Positions 36,524 through 46,220 are shown, counted from the stretch's first letter. The stretch: 64,000 nt of DNA from an uncultured Prevotella sp. (GCF_946407605.1 NZ_CAMJOS010000015.1:1-64000); one strand, 5' to 3'. The notes: generated by a model not told the origin, from the letters alone. Program-made: numbers and translations.

Positions 36524-36634
36524 AACAAAACTGACAGTATTGCCTGTGCCCTCATCGGCACAGGATACTGTCTGATCAATAACAATAAACCAAGATACTA
36601 ACCTATCAATATTTCTTAGGCTTCAGAAATATTG
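36524..36634 (-). ncRNA. Candidate small RNA of about 110 nt
   Basis: Read on the minus strand, a perfect -7 element (36645-36638) is followed at the expected start by a 10-bp perfect hairpin (CAATATTTCT/AGAAATATTG, 36634-36607). An AU-rich linker and a 15-16-bp stem (36573-36532, loop GATGAG, 2-nt bulge) followed by CAGTTTTGTTAAT then resemble a terminator. No reading frame is present. The transcript would end just past the 3' end of the PLD gene on the opposite strand. This is inferred from sequence only. Confidence 0.5.
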
Positions 36635-36637
36635 GTG

Positions 36638-36645
36638 CAAAGGTA
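36638..36645 (-). promoter_or_regulatory. -7 promoter element with no downstream gene (candidate sRNA promoter)
   Basis: TACCTTTG followed by CACC on the minus strand is as good as the tRNA and fabD promoters, yet no coding gene follows for which it could serve. Confidence 0.55.
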
Positions 36646-36737
36646 GTCAATAAGAGGAAAGGATGTTTCTTACTACGTCTCATAGGGATATTGTCTGTTA
36701 CCATGGGACAAAACAAGGTTGAAAAAGGGACAAATGC

Positions 36738-36773
36738 AAAAAAGCCTGTTTGCGGAGTACAGACAGGCTTTTT
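36738..36773 (-). terminator. Strong intrinsic terminator of the HTCS operon
   Basis: The stem AAAAAGCCTGT/ACAGGCTTTTT is followed by T residues in the minus direction, 19 nt after the HTCS stop. With A and T runs on both flanks it can work both ways. The rest of 36646-36737 holds nothing I recognise. Confidence 0.85.
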
Positions 36774-36791
36774 GGGGATATGTGTGGGCCT

Positions 36792-39700
36792 TTATTGATG
36801 CTGTTTTATATACTCTGTGGGCGACATGCCGAAATGTTTCTTAAACACGGTGGAGAAGGTGCTGATGTAGGAGAAACCAACAGAATAAGCCACCTGCGAG
36901 ATATTCTGCTTCTGCTCGGTGAGCAAGCGTGCTGCCTGCTCCATGCGCACGTTCTGGATGAAGTCGCTGATGGGCAGTCCGGTGAGCTCCTTCATCTTGC
37001 GATGCAGATGCGAGCGGCTGATGCCCACCTCCTGACAGATGAGCTGCGAGTCAAGCTGGTCGTCGCTGAAATGGTCGTTGATGCACTTCATAATACGCTC
37101 CAGCAGCAGTTCGTCGCTACCTTTTATCTCAACATTATCAATATAGTCTTCAGGACGCTTGGCTTTAGAGTACTTGCCCTCAAGGAGTCGGTTACGGTCG
37201 ATGATATTATCGATGGTGAGACGCAGCTCCGACAGGTTGAAGGGCTTGGTGAGATAAGCGTCAGCACCTTTCTCCAGACCTTCGAGACGGTTACCCACAT
37301 CGGTCTTAGAGGTAAGCATGATGACGGGGATGTGACTGACATTGGGGTTGGTTTTGATAAGACGAAGCATTGTGAAACCGTCCATCTCAGGCATCATTAC
37401 GTCGCTGACCACCAGAGAATAGGCGTTCACGGCATTAGCCTCGTCCTGCTTGGACAGCAGCTCTTTGAGGCCCTCACGACCATTACTGCAAATGGTGATG
37501 TGATAATAAGCCGACAACTCCTGGCCAATGTAGCGAGCCAGCTCCTCGTCGTCGTCAACAATAAGCACACGGTGGTTAGACTTAGGCTTAGAGGTATTGG
37601 CCAGACTGACGGTGCCGGGCTTCTCAGCCATATTATCAAACTCGTCGGCAGCCAGATGGGCCTTACCCTGAGGCAGGCGCACAGAGAACACGCTGCCCTG
37701 CGGACCGTCTGTACGGTTGTGGGCAGAGATGGTACCATGATGCATATCGACTATCATCTTACATAGGTTCAGGCCGATGCCCGTACCTTCGACATGCGAT
37801 GATTTGGCACTCTTGCCTTGATAGAAACGATCGAAGAGGTGCTTCAGCGTGTCTTCACGCATGCCTGTACCATTATCAGTAACGGTGAGCTCTACATAGT
37901 CACGCAGCGGTCCGCGAGCCTTATCGTCATGACCTGTGGTGAGTGCCACATCGATATTGCCCTGGTCGAAACTGTACTTAAACGCGTTGGAAAGCAGGTT
38001 TGACACCACCTTATCGAACTGCACGCGGTCAATCCACGCCTTCACCGGCTCCTCTGGGGCGCTGAAGGTAAAGCTGATATTGCGCTGCTGAGCATTGAAC
38101 TCGAAGAAGGTGCAGATGTCTTTCACAAACTTCGACATATCAGTCTCGCGGCATTGTAGGCGCATCTGCTGCTTGTCTATCTTACGGATATCGAGAATCT
38201 GGTTCACCAGGTTCATGATGCGGTGAGCGTTGCTGTCGATGACCTGCAGCGAAGGCTGAAGAACAGAAGTGTTATATGACTGAATATCTTCAGGAGTCTT
38301 TAATTTCTCAATATCATGATTCTTCAACTTCTCGATGGGCGACATGATGAGTGTCAGTGGAGAGCGGATGTCGTGAGTGGCATTGATAAGGAACTTCATC
38401 TTGTCCTCGTCGAGCTGCTGGCGCAGATTACGACGCCATACCCACCCTACCAAACCAACGAGGCCCAGCAGTATAGAGATATAAATAATGTACGCGAGTG
38501 AAGAGCGATACCAAGGGGCGGCGATAGTGATGAAGAACGTGCGCGAGGGCGAGGCGGTTCCCGACACGATGGCCCTAACTTCCAGATGATAGTCCCCGCT
38601 GGGCAGGTGGTTGAAACTGATGGTGTTCTGTCCCTCGCTGTTGCGCATCCACTCGCCATTACTGTCCATACGGTATTCAAACACGGTGTTGGCAGCATCG
38701 AGGAAGTTCATCAGCGAGAACTGCAGCGAGATGACGTTGTCGATATAAGGTAGCGTGAAGTGGTCGTTCTCGGCATAGGTGCTCACCTGCTGTCCGCCCC
38801 ACGACATGTTGGTCAGTCGGATCTCGCCCAGTTCGTTGACCACATCCTGCACCTGATGAGGTTGGAAGACAGTAATGCCGTCGCTAGTGGGGAAATAGAT
38901 GATGTTGTCCTCAGCATCGTAGAGGCCTGCCTGCGCCACATATTCCTTCACCGCCAGTCCCGAGCCGCTGATATAGCTAATCCATTTCTGGTCAGACTCG
39001 CGATAGTGCCAGATACCCATCGATGTAGAGCACCAGATGTCACCGTCCTGGTCTTGCACAATATAGGCTATGTTGATGCCTTTGAGCGATTCCGAGTGAG
39101 GCAGAATCTCCAGAGTGCCAGTACTTCTGCGCCAAATGTAGATGCCCTCGATGGTACCTATGAGCATATCTCCCTGTTTCGTCTCACACAAACACTCGCA
39201 GCGATTGCCTTCAAGCAGAGACTCCCACCCAAAGGGTTTAAAACTGCCTGTGACATCGTCGTAGCAGCATACACCGTTAGAGGTGGCCATCCACAAACGT
39301 CCATTACGGTCGGTAGTCATCGCCATCACCCAGTTGTTAAGTAGTCGGCCTGTGGTGGTATTAAGGCTGTCGGTCTGGGCAAACAAGCGTGTCTGTCCAG
39401 TCTTCTGGTCGTAGCGCATCATGCCCTTGCCAAAAACCGAGAAATAGAGGTGACCTTGTCCGTCGTCGGCCATCACATTAAACTTCTCTGACATGAATTC
39501 CACAATCTGGTGAGTATGGCCTGTCAGCGGGTCATATTCGTAAACACGACTACCAGTGCCCAGATAATAGTTGCCCTGACGGTCGCGCTCTATAAACTCC
39601 ACATCCTTCGGCGAGGCAGGGTTGGCCACCAACTGGCCCTCGGCATTGAAGCCAAAGACGCCCTCGTTCTGAACAGTACACCAGACGATGCCGCCATCGC

Positions 39701-40742
39701 CTTTGCATACAGACGAGACATAGCTACCGATATCCTTTTTCTGAATTGAGAAGCTCCAAGTGGTAAACTGGGCCTTGCGGCTTGGCAGCAACAATAGTCC
39801 CTTATGATGACAACTTAACCAGATATTGCCCTGGCGGTCTTCCATAATGTTGCGGATATTGCTGGTAGACATGTTGATGCCTGGCACGTTGACCACATAA
39901 CGCTGCACCTTTCGTGAGCCGCGTGGAATCCAAAGCAGACCATTGCCGCGAGTGCCTATATAGACATTGCCCTGATGGTCGCGCATAGCCGACCAGAACT
40001 GCATCTGCGATGAGGGCAGCTCCGATAGGTCGAAATAGTCTGACAAGAAGTTGCCATTGTCATAGACTATCAGGGCGTCGCGCGTCAGCATCAGAATCTT
40101 ACCTTCTATATCGACATAAGCCGTAGGCGTTTCGCTCAGCATTGTAAACATCTCCGGACGCTTGTCGGGCTTTTTCACGCTGAAGCCAGAGAAGGCGCTA
40201 TGCCACAGGCCGCCGTCGGAATCAAGGAGCAGGCGTCCGAAATAATTATCATCGTCGGTGGCCTTATAGCTGTCCTGAGGCGTCAACGTACGTTCCTCTA
40301 CATTGATACTAAACAGGCCGTAGCCTGCTGTACCCACCAGTACCTTGCCGTCAGGCAGTTGACAGATGTCGCTCACACGAGGACGCCGATTCTCTGGAAA
40401 GGAGTATGTCAGGAACCGGTCGGTCATATAGTCATAACGCTGAAGGCCCGTATTGGTACCTACCCACAAGTTGCCCTTGCTGTCGCAAAACACCTTGCTG
40501 ATGATGTTGAACATCAGCGACGTAGAGTCCTGAGGATTGTTTTTATAAACGGTGAAGGTGTAACCGTCGAAACGGTTCAAGCCATACTCTGTACCTATCC
40601 AGATATAGCCCGTTTTATCCTGACAGATACTTGTGACAATGGTACTCGACAGCTTGTCGCTGGTGAAATACAGACCACTCTGAGCCATCAGGGAGGTAGT
40701 CGTTATACAGAGTAGAAATGCAAAAGCAATTATTTTCTTCAT
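36792..40742 (-). CDS. Complete hybrid two-component system regulator (HTCS)
   Basis: A 1316-residue single-protein signalling system. A signal peptide (1-20) leads to a periplasmic double-propeller of about fourteen repeats (GYIWIGTEYGLNRFDGYTF is the first) and a Y_Y_Y domain, then one membrane segment (about 755-775). The cytoplasmic kinase has phospho-acceptor His790 (NATHDIRSPLTLI), an N box (VVSNLLSNAFKYSFDQG) and G boxes. The receiver has Asp1114 in VVSDVMMPEMDG and LTKPFN. An AraC-type DNA-binding domain completes the protein. All catalytic positions are present. Such regulators usually sense a glycan and control a susC/susD locus; none is in this window. It follows the TPR gene by 10 nt. 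Confidence 0.95.
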   Translation of the reverse strand: MKKIIAFAFLLCITTTSLMAQSGLYFTSDKLSSTIVTSICQDKTGYIWIGTEYGLNRFDGYTFTVYKNNPQDSTSLMFNIISKVFCDSKGNLWVGTNTGLQRYDYMTDRFLTYSFPENRRPRVSDICQLPDGKVLVGTAGYGLFSINVEERTLTPQDSYKATDDDNYFGRLLLDSDGGLWHSAFSGFSVKKPDKRPEMFTMLSETPTAYVDIEGKILMLTRDALIVYDNGNFLSDYFDLSELPSSQMQFWSAMRDHQGNVYIGTRGNGLLWIPRGSRKVQRYVVNVPGINMSTSNIRNIMEDRQGNIWLSCHHKGLLLLPSRKAQFTTWSFSIQKKDIGSYVSSVCKGDGGIVWCTVQNEGVFGFNAEGQLVANPASPKDVEFIERDRQGNYYLGTGSRVYEYDPLTGHTHQIVEFMSEKFNVMADDGQGHLYFSVFGKGMMRYDQKTGQTRLFAQTDSLNTTTGRLLNNWVMAMTTDRNGRLWMATSNGVCCYDDVTGSFKPFGWESLLEGNRCECLCETKQGDMLIGTIEGIYIWRRSTGTLEILPHSESLKGINIAYIVQDQDGDIWCSTSMGIWHYRESDQKWISYISGSGLAVKEYVAQAGLYDAEDNIIYFPTSDGITVFQPHQVQDVVNELGEIRLTNMSWGGQQVSTYAENDHFTLPYIDNVISLQFSLMNFLDAANTVFEYRMDSNGEWMRNSEGQNTISFNHLPSGDYHLEVRAIVSGTASPSRTFFITIAAPWYRSSLAYIIYISILLGLVGLVGWVWRRNLRQQLDEDKMKFLINATHDIRSPLTLIMSPIEKLKNHDIEKLKTPEDIQSYNTSVLQPSLQVIDSNAHRIMNLVNQILDIRKIDKQQMRLQCRETDMSKFVKDICTFFEFNAQQRNISFTFSAPEEPVKAWIDRVQFDKVVSNLLSNAFKYSFDQGNIDVALTTGHDDKARGPLRDYVELTVTDNGTGMREDTLKHLFDRFYQGKSAKSSHVEGTGIGLNLCKMIVDMHHGTISAHNRTDGPQGSVFSVRLPQGKAHLAADEFDNMAEKPGTVSLANTSKPKSNHRVLIVDDDEELARYIGQELSAYYHITICSNGREGLKELLSKQDEANAVNAYSLVVSDVMMPEMDGFTMLRLIKTNPNVSHIPVIMLTSKTDVGNRLEGLEKGADAYLTKPFNLSELRLTIDNIIDRNRLLEGKYSKAKRPEDYIDNVEIKGSDELLLERIMKCINDHFSDDQLDSQLICQEVGISRSHLHRKMKELTGLPISDFIQNVRMEQAARLLTEQKQNISQVAYSVGFSYISTFSTVFKKHFGMSPTEYIKQHQ

Positions 40743-40752
40743 AATACTTCAA

Positions 40753-42951
40753 TTAATGTGCTATGGCATTGAGCATCAGCTGAATCTCCACATCGTTAAT
40801 CTGGTGTTGAAGCAGCAGGTCGTGTTCAGTCACCATAAACTCCGTCTCCATGTTGAAATGTTCATCGTCCTTTGCCATCATGAACTGCTGGAAGGCAATG
40901 ACGGCATTGGCAATATCGCCAGAAAACCACAGGCAGTAGCCGTAGTCGAGGAGATCGACAGGTACAGGATGTTCTACAGCCAATAGCTGCGTATAGAGTT
41001 TCTGAGCCTGTTCAAGCTTGTTCTGAAGGGTGAGCACCCAGGCCAACGCACGGTTCACCTGCGTATCGTCAGCATACAGATAATTCAGCTTATACAAATA
41101 TTTCTCTGCCTCTTCGTATCGATTCAGGTTACTCAGGCAGATGGCCAAGTTCAACGTATAGTTTCGGCTGTCGGGTTGCATCTCCAACAGCTGTTGATAG
41201 ACATCGGCAGCCGTCTGGTAACGACCCGCGCCGAATGACACACGGGCAAAAGCCGCCATCGCCTTATGGTCATCAGGCTTCATATCCATCGCCTTGCGAT
41301 ACATCTCCATGCATGTAGCAATAGGACTGTATGGCAGATGTTGCAGCATGCTGCCTGTCACCATATAATACTGATAATCCCAGCAACGTTCAGGAACATG
41401 GGCTATCACCTTCTCCACATCCTCGTAGTGATGACGTTTCATCAGAAACGAGGCTATCTGCATCAGACGGTCTTCCATCGGCGTACCGTCAAAGAGGCTG
41501 CTAGCAAGGAAGAGATACCGCTCGCGCTTGTCAAAAGGAACAAGAAACTCCCTTCGCATGGAGAACAGCCGATAGAAACGATACATGTCCTGCAGATAGA
41601 GGCGGCGAGCCAACGCTGGTGAATGACGGTCTTCGGCATTTTCACTCTCGGACAAGAACATAAACGACGCCTCACCGTCTTCTATCATCTTCAATATAGT
41701 CTCTGGCAAATGGTTCTGCACCTTCTCAAACGTCAGTGTAAACGAGTATTTGTCGCTGTCGCACAGATTCTCCATCTGGATAATCATACTAAGCATACGG
41801 CGGCTCTTAAACTTCTGCCATATTGGACTGATAAGCGGATGTCTGGGCATGAAAGGTGCAAACCAGTTAGAGACATCGTTGAAGAAAGGATAACGCTTCA
41901 TCTGCGAGAATCCGCTGAAGTAGATATCCGTACCTTGCTTCTGCATGTCGTGCATGCGTTTCATGCCTTCTTCCACCTGTTCCATACTACGCTCAGCCTC
42001 CTCCGGATGAAGTATATCCTCCAACGTGTCTTCATCCATTTCCAACAGTCCATGTTGCTTCATCTGAAGACGGCCGGCATTGATGATTCCAGGCATTATC
42101 TCTTCATCTATCTTCTTACGGTCGCTTTCAGTATCAATGCAATAAAATATCTGCATCTGCAACTCAGTCAACTCGTTACAGCATGTTTCATCCTGACAAA
42201 TCTGACGTATTATCTGACTCATCTCAGGATAGAGCCTACACTTGCTGTCGTCCATCACCAGCGCCCAACCTACAAGTGCGCGCTGTCGCAGTCTGACATC
42301 CGTGGTCTTTCGATAAACGTCTGTCAGCACCTTGAACTTATTGAAGTCGAAAGCATTCATAGCCGATAGCATGATGGCACTCACAATCATCAGTTGGTCG
42401 TTGATGTCGATTGTGGGTGACAGGAGGATATCCGAGAAAGCGTCATAAAGCAACTCGTTCCACAGGCGTGAGGTCAGGATATAATCAAAGAGGTCTTGAA
42501 TCAGCTGCTGATGCTGCTTGTCCAGCTCATCCTGCTTGGCCTGGCGGGTATGCTCCGGCTCAAGACCCAGCATGGCCGAATCGGCAACATATGCTTCAAG
42601 CTGACTCTTCACCGACGATAGCGACCAGTCACGGCGTATCTGTCTAGGACGCTGATAAACGCCCATCATATAGGCGCTGGACCGCAGTTGCTCATGAATC
42701 AGCACATTGGTGGTAAGCATATAGATACGATGCAACAGCTGATTGTACACCTGAAGGCGCTGAGGATCGTCGAACCCCCGCTGCCAGTAGTCTGACATCA
42801 GCTGATAGTCGTTCTTGATAGCCACCAACTTCTCCATATCACTCTGCTTAGGGTTCGACAGCAGGAGATTCTCCAACGCATCGATACTGCTGCCTAGGCG
42901 ACACTGGCAGATATCTAAGATGATTTGATTCAGTAGCTCGGTTCTCTGCAT
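40753..42951 (-). CDS. TPR-containing cytoplasmic protein of unknown function
   Basis: A 732-residue protein without signal peptide or membrane segment. Residues 1-480 are helical with no recognised domain and contain many Met, Gln and Leu residues. Residues about 520-680 hold four or five tetratricopeptide units (for example MEMYRKAMDMKPDDHKAMAA and AADVYQQLLEMQPDSRNYTL). It lies between an NMT1-like lipoprotein and the HTCS with spacers of 6 and 10 nt, so the three form one operon. A role as adaptor or scaffold for the regulator is an inference from this setting. Confidence 0.8.
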   Translation of the reverse strand: MQRTELLNQIILDICQCRLGSSIDALENLLLSNPKQSDMEKLVAIKNDYQLMSDYWQRGFDDPQRLQVYNQLLHRIYMLTTNVLIHEQLRSSAYMMGVYQRPRQIRRDWSLSSVKSQLEAYVADSAMLGLEPEHTRQAKQDELDKQHQQLIQDLFDYILTSRLWNELLYDAFSDILLSPTIDINDQLMIVSAIMLSAMNAFDFNKFKVLTDVYRKTTDVRLRQRALVGWALVMDDSKCRLYPEMSQIIRQICQDETCCNELTELQMQIFYCIDTESDRKKIDEEIMPGIINAGRLQMKQHGLLEMDEDTLEDILHPEEAERSMEQVEEGMKRMHDMQKQGTDIYFSGFSQMKRYPFFNDVSNWFAPFMPRHPLISPIWQKFKSRRMLSMIIQMENLCDSDKYSFTLTFEKVQNHLPETILKMIEDGEASFMFLSESENAEDRHSPALARRLYLQDMYRFYRLFSMRREFLVPFDKRERYLFLASSLFDGTPMEDRLMQIASFLMKRHHYEDVEKVIAHVPERCWDYQYYMVTGSMLQHLPYSPIATCMEMYRKAMDMKPDDHKAMAAFARVSFGAGRYQTAADVYQQLLEMQPDSRNYTLNLAICLSNLNRYEEAEKYLYKLNYLYADDTQVNRALAWVLTLQNKLEQAQKLYTQLLAVEHPVPVDLLDYGYCLWFSGDIANAVIAFQQFMMAKDDEHFNMETEFMVTEHDLLLQHQINDVEIQLMLNAIAH

Positions 42952-42957
42952 AGACTA

Positions 42958-43887
42958 TCAGTATTGCATGTTCAGCCATTTCACAGCCCTGTCCACATCC
43001 TGCTGGAAAGGCTGATGCGCTGGAGTGAATTGAATATCCGAAGGCAGGGAGTCAACAACGGCAGGTGTCACTCTGCAGCGCTTCATAATGATGTCGCGAT
43101 AACGCTTCAGCCCCAACTCGTTCAATGAGTCACAGGCCTCGTTATAGGCATTGAGGAACGCCTCGCGCTGACTTTTACGCAACGTAGCGTCGGCAATGGT
43201 GGTATCGTTCATCACAACCACACCCATCGACACATTGTTCCAACGGGTGTCGTAAAGCACTGGCGACTCCATATTACGTGCCACCGTAGCCTGAGGTTCT
43301 GGCAACAGCAAGAGGTCCATCACCTGGGTCTCCAGCATGCTGAGACGCACGAAGATGCTGTTCACCTGAATGCGAAACACATGTTCATTGACAACACCAG
43401 AGGTGTCAACCAACTCGTCTGCCAGCATCGCCGTTGCCGAATAACGGGTCATAGCCACCATTTTATCTTCCATCTGCGAGAGACGTTTCACACGTGAGGA
43501 GCGAGAAGAGAGCAGCTGCCAGTTCAAGTCGGTAGCCGTCAGATAATCAAGATTCATACCCTGCTCCTTCAGTCGTTCTGCACGCACCAAGTCGGTAGCC
43601 ATCGCCCCTACCCAACCGCCCTTGAAGGCGGTGTCGCAGTCCATCTGTGCGTCATAAGTATAAAGGCTCACGCTAGCTCCATGACGTTCGAACATACCAT
43701 GATCGGCTGCCACATAGATAGGCAGACAGTCCAACGTAGGCATCACCGCCATTTTCACCAGCGCCGTGTCGGCAGACCATTGCGCATAGAAATCATTGTT
43801 ATTCGCTGCGCTGTCATCATCACCGCCACAGGCGTTCAGCAAACATGCCAACAGCGTTATCGAGAGTATATAGTAGATTTTCCTCAT
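42958..43887 (-). CDS. Lipoprotein resembling ABC transporter substrate-binding proteins (NMT1/SsuA type)
   Basis: A 309-residue protein with a lipoprotein signal (ACLLNACGGDDD, lipidated Cys20). The fold resembles type 2 periplasmic binding proteins of the NMT1/THI5/SsuA group: MAVMPTLDCLPIYVAADHGMF, a Gly-Trp hinge segment, and ARNMESPVL. No permease or ATPase gene is beside it, so it may present a ligand to the operon's HTCS rather than serve transport. It is the first gene of the operon, divergent from radA. Confidence 0.75.
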   Translation of the reverse strand: MRKIYYILSITLLACLLNACGGDDDSAANNNDFYAQWSADTALVKMAVMPTLDCLPIYVAADHGMFERHGASVSLYTYDAQMDCDTAFKGGWVGAMATDLVRAERLKEQGMNLDYLTATDLNWQLLSSRSSRVKRLSQMEDKMVAMTRYSATAMLADELVDTSGVVNEHVFRIQVNSIFVRLSMLETQVMDLLLLPEPQATVARNMESPVLYDTRWNNVSMGVVVMNDTTIADATLRKSQREAFLNAYNEACDSLNELGLKRYRDIIMKRCRVTPAVVDSLPSDIQFTPAHQPFQQDVDRAVKWLNMQY

Positions 43888-43924
43888 TTTTATGTTGTCT
43901 GTTAAAATAACCGTATTGAGATTG

Positions 43925-43932
43925 CAAAATTA
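43925..43932 (-). promoter_or_regulatory. -7 promoter element of the lipoprotein-TPR-HTCS operon
   Basis: TAATTTTG on the minus strand, 37 nt before the lipoprotein ATG. Confidence 0.6.
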
Positions 43933-43964
43933 CGAAAAAGTTTTGTAACAACGAAAATTATTCG

Positions 43965-43972
43965 TAATTTTG
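43965..43972 (+). promoter_or_regulatory. -7 promoter element of radA
   Basis: TAATTTTG, 19 nt before the radA ATG. Confidence 0.6.
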
Positions 43973-43991
43973 TGCCATAAAACACGTCACG

Positions 43992-45404
43992 ATGGCAAAA
44001 GACAAAACAGCATATGTCTGCGAGAACTGCGGACAGGAGTCACCCAAATGGATTGGCAAATGTCCGGCTTGTGGACAGTGGAACACTTTCAAGGAGATTA
44101 AGATTGCTGGCGACAACGCACGACAGACAGCTACATCGGCAGCTGCCAAGACGGGCATGGCGCTTCGTACCAACCGCACTATGCGTTTGCGCGACATCAG
44201 CAGCAAGGACGAGGTTCGTATCGACATGAACGATGCCGAGCTGAACCGCGTGCTGGGTGGCGGCTTGGTGCCAGGAAGCATTATCCTGCTGGGCGGCGAA
44301 CCAGGTATTGGAAAATCCACATTGACGCTACAGACGATGCTCAACCTGCCTGACAAGCGTATTCTTTATATTAGCGGGGAGGAAAGTGCCCATCAGCTTA
44401 AGATGCGTGCCGAGCGTCTGCTCTCTGGAACCAAGACTTCTGGATTATCCGGCTCTGACTTCGACAATCTGCTCATCCTCTGCGAGAACTCGCTGGAGCA
44501 AATCTACGAGCAGATTCGTGAGGAGAAACCCGAGTTGGTGGTCATCGACTCCATTCAGACCATCTCTACCGAGGATGTGGAGTCGTCAGCAGGCTCCATA
44601 GCTCAGGTACGCGAGTGTGCCTCGTCCCTACTCCGTTTTGCTAAGACCAGTGGAGTGCCCGTCATCCTGATTGGTCATATCACCAAGGAAGGCACCCTGG
44701 CAGGACCTAAGATTCTGGAACATATCGTCGATACGGTGATTCAGTTCGAGGGCGACCAGCACCATCTGTATCGCATCTTGCGAAGCATTAAGAATCGATT
44801 CGGAAGCACCAGTGAATTAGGCATTTACGAAATGCAGAACACTGGACTCAGACAAGTATCGAACCCATCCGAGTTGTTACTCACGCAAGACCATGAAGGA
44901 CTCTCAGGAGTGGCCATCTCAAGTGCCATCGAAGGTGTACGACCTTTCTTGGTTGAGACACAGGCATTGGTATCTACAGCCGCCTACGGCACCCCTCAGC
45001 GCTCGGCCACAGGTTTCGACCAGCGTCGTCTGAACATGTTGTTGGCTGTGTTGGAAAAACGTGTAGGATTCAAACTGATGCAGAAAGACGTGTTCGTCAA
45101 TATTGCTGGTGGTCTGCGAGTCACCGACTTGGCCATCGACCTCAGCGTCATTGCAGCGGTGCTGTCGTCCAATGTCGATACGCCTATAGAAAGTGGCTGG
45201 TGCATGGCTGGCGAGGTGGGTCTCAGCGGTGAGGTACGCCCTGTGAACCGCATAGAACAGCGTATCGCCGAAGCCGAGAAATTAGGCTTTCAGCATATCA
45301 TCATTCCAAAATACAACCTTCAAGGACTGAACACCAAGAAGTTCAGCATCGAAATACATCCAGTTAGAAAGGTGGAGGAAGCCTTAAGAGCATTATTCGG
45401 CTAA
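43992..45404 (+). CDS. radA: DNA repair protein RadA
   Basis: A 470-residue recombination protein that drives branch migration. It has an N-terminal four-Cys zinc finger (CENCGQ...CPACGQW), a RecA-like ATPase with Walker A GGEPGIGKST, the RadA-specific KNRFGS motif, and a C-terminal Lon-protease-like domain without the catalytic dyad. Complete and of normal length; convergent with queC. Confidence 0.96.
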   Translation: MAKDKTAYVCENCGQESPKWIGKCPACGQWNTFKEIKIAGDNARQTATSAAAKTGMALRTNRTMRLRDISSKDEVRIDMNDAELNRVLGGGLVPGSIILLGGEPGIGKSTLTLQTMLNLPDKRILYISGEESAHQLKMRAERLLSGTKTSGLSGSDFDNLLILCENSLEQIYEQIREEKPELVVIDSIQTISTEDVESSAGSIAQVRECASSLLRFAKTSGVPVILIGHITKEGTLAGPKILEHIVDTVIQFEGDQHHLYRILRSIKNRFGSTSELGIYEMQNTGLRQVSNPSELLLTQDHEGLSGVAISSAIEGVRPFLVETQALVSTAAYGTPQRSATGFDQRRLNMLLAVLEKRVGFKLMQKDVFVNIAGGLRVTDLAIDLSVIAAVLSSNVDTPIESGWCMAGEVGLSGEVRPVNRIEQRIAEAEKLGFQHIIIPKYNLQGLNTKKFSIEIHPVRKVEEALRALFG

Positions 45405-45409
45405 AAGCC

Positions 45410-45454
45410 CACTTTCCTCTTTCCACTTTCCTCTTTCCACTTTCCTCTTTCCAC
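45410..45454 (-). repeat. 14-bp tandem array, 3.2 copies, between radA and queC
   Basis: On the minus strand the unit is GAAAGAGGAAAGTG, itself two related heptamers, repeated three times exactly plus a partial copy. It begins just past the queC stop and fills the convergent spacer. No terminator hairpin is visible. Confidence 0.85.
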
Positions 45455-45456
45455 TA

Positions 45457-46119
45457 TTATTCCTCGTAATCCGTCGGATCAACGATACCTGCTTCGGCCA
45501 ATGCCTCCTTGCGTTCTACGCAGGTACCGCATTTGCCGCAATGCTTCTCGCCACCCTTATAGCACGACCATGTCTCAGCATAGTTGATGCCCAGCTCGCG
45601 ACCACGAGCGGCTATCTGTCCTTTGGTGATATTGGTATAGGGCGACACCAGTCTTACGCCGTTATACGTGCCAGCATGAGCTGCTGCGTCGAAAGCCTCA
45701 ACAAACTCAGGACGGCAATCAGGATAGATGGTGTGGTCGCCACCGTGATTAGCCATCATCACGTACTGCAGCTCCCTACTCTCTGCCATTCCCACCGCCA
45801 CACTCAGCATAATGCCATTACGGAAGGGCACCACCGTCGACTTCATGTTCTCGTCGGCATAGTGACCCTCTGGAATAGCCTCAGCGCCCTGCAGCAGCGA
45901 GCTGTTGAAGTACTGCGCCATAAACTGCAAAGGGATGACAATATGCTCAATGCCCAGCCGTTCGCAATGCAGACGGGCAAAAGGTATCTCACGTGCATTA
46001 TGGTTTGAGCCATAATCAAACGATATGGCCAACGCAATGCGGTCCTGATAGTCATAGAGCAGCGTGACGCTGTCCATACCGCCACTCAAAATAAGTATTG
46101 TGTCTTTTTTTGCTTCCAT
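45457..46119 (-). CDS. queC: 7-cyano-7-deazaguanine synthase
   Basis: A 220-residue ATP-dependent enzyme converting 7-carboxy-7-deazaguanine to preQ0 for queuosine tRNA modification. The PP-loop (ILSGGMDSVTLLYDY) and four-Cys zinc site (WSCYKGGEKHCGKCGTC) are intact. Other queuosine genes are not in the window. Its -7 element abuts the ATG, and it is divergent from the DUF5103 gene. Confidence 0.95.
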   Translation of the reverse strand: MEAKKDTILILSGGMDSVTLLYDYQDRIALAISFDYGSNHNAREIPFARLHCERLGIEHIVIPLQFMAQYFNSSLLQGAEAIPEGHYADENMKSTVVPFRNGIMLSVAVGMAESRELQYVMMANHGGDHTIYPDCRPEFVEAFDAAAHAGTYNGVRLVSPYTNITKGQIAARGRELGINYAETWSCYKGGEKHCGKCGTCVERKEALAEAGIVDPTDYEE

Positions 46120-46124
46120 GGGTG

Positions 46125-46132
46125 CAAAGTTA
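46125..46132 (-). promoter_or_regulatory. -7 promoter element abutting the queC start
   Basis: TAACTTTG followed by CACCC and then the ATG, giving a 5-nt gap on the minus strand. Confidence 0.65.
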
Positions 46133-46207
46133 CGAATAAACGAGTGAAATGCAAAAGAAAGAACTAAAAAAAACGTAATACATCATTCGTTATTCGTATT
46201 TATTTCG

Positions 46208-46215
46208 TATTTTTG
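46208..46215 (+). promoter_or_regulatory. -7 promoter element abutting the DUF5103 start
   Basis: TATTTTTG followed by CACCC and then the ATG at 46221, the same spacing as for the divergent queC gene 101 bp away. Confidence 0.6.
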
Positions 46216-46220
46216 CACCC

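Noticed and set aside
36792..40742. A polysaccharide utilisation locus controlled by the HTCS
   Set aside because: No susC/susD pair is in the window and the GH43 and GH13 genes are more than 10 kb away with separate promoters.
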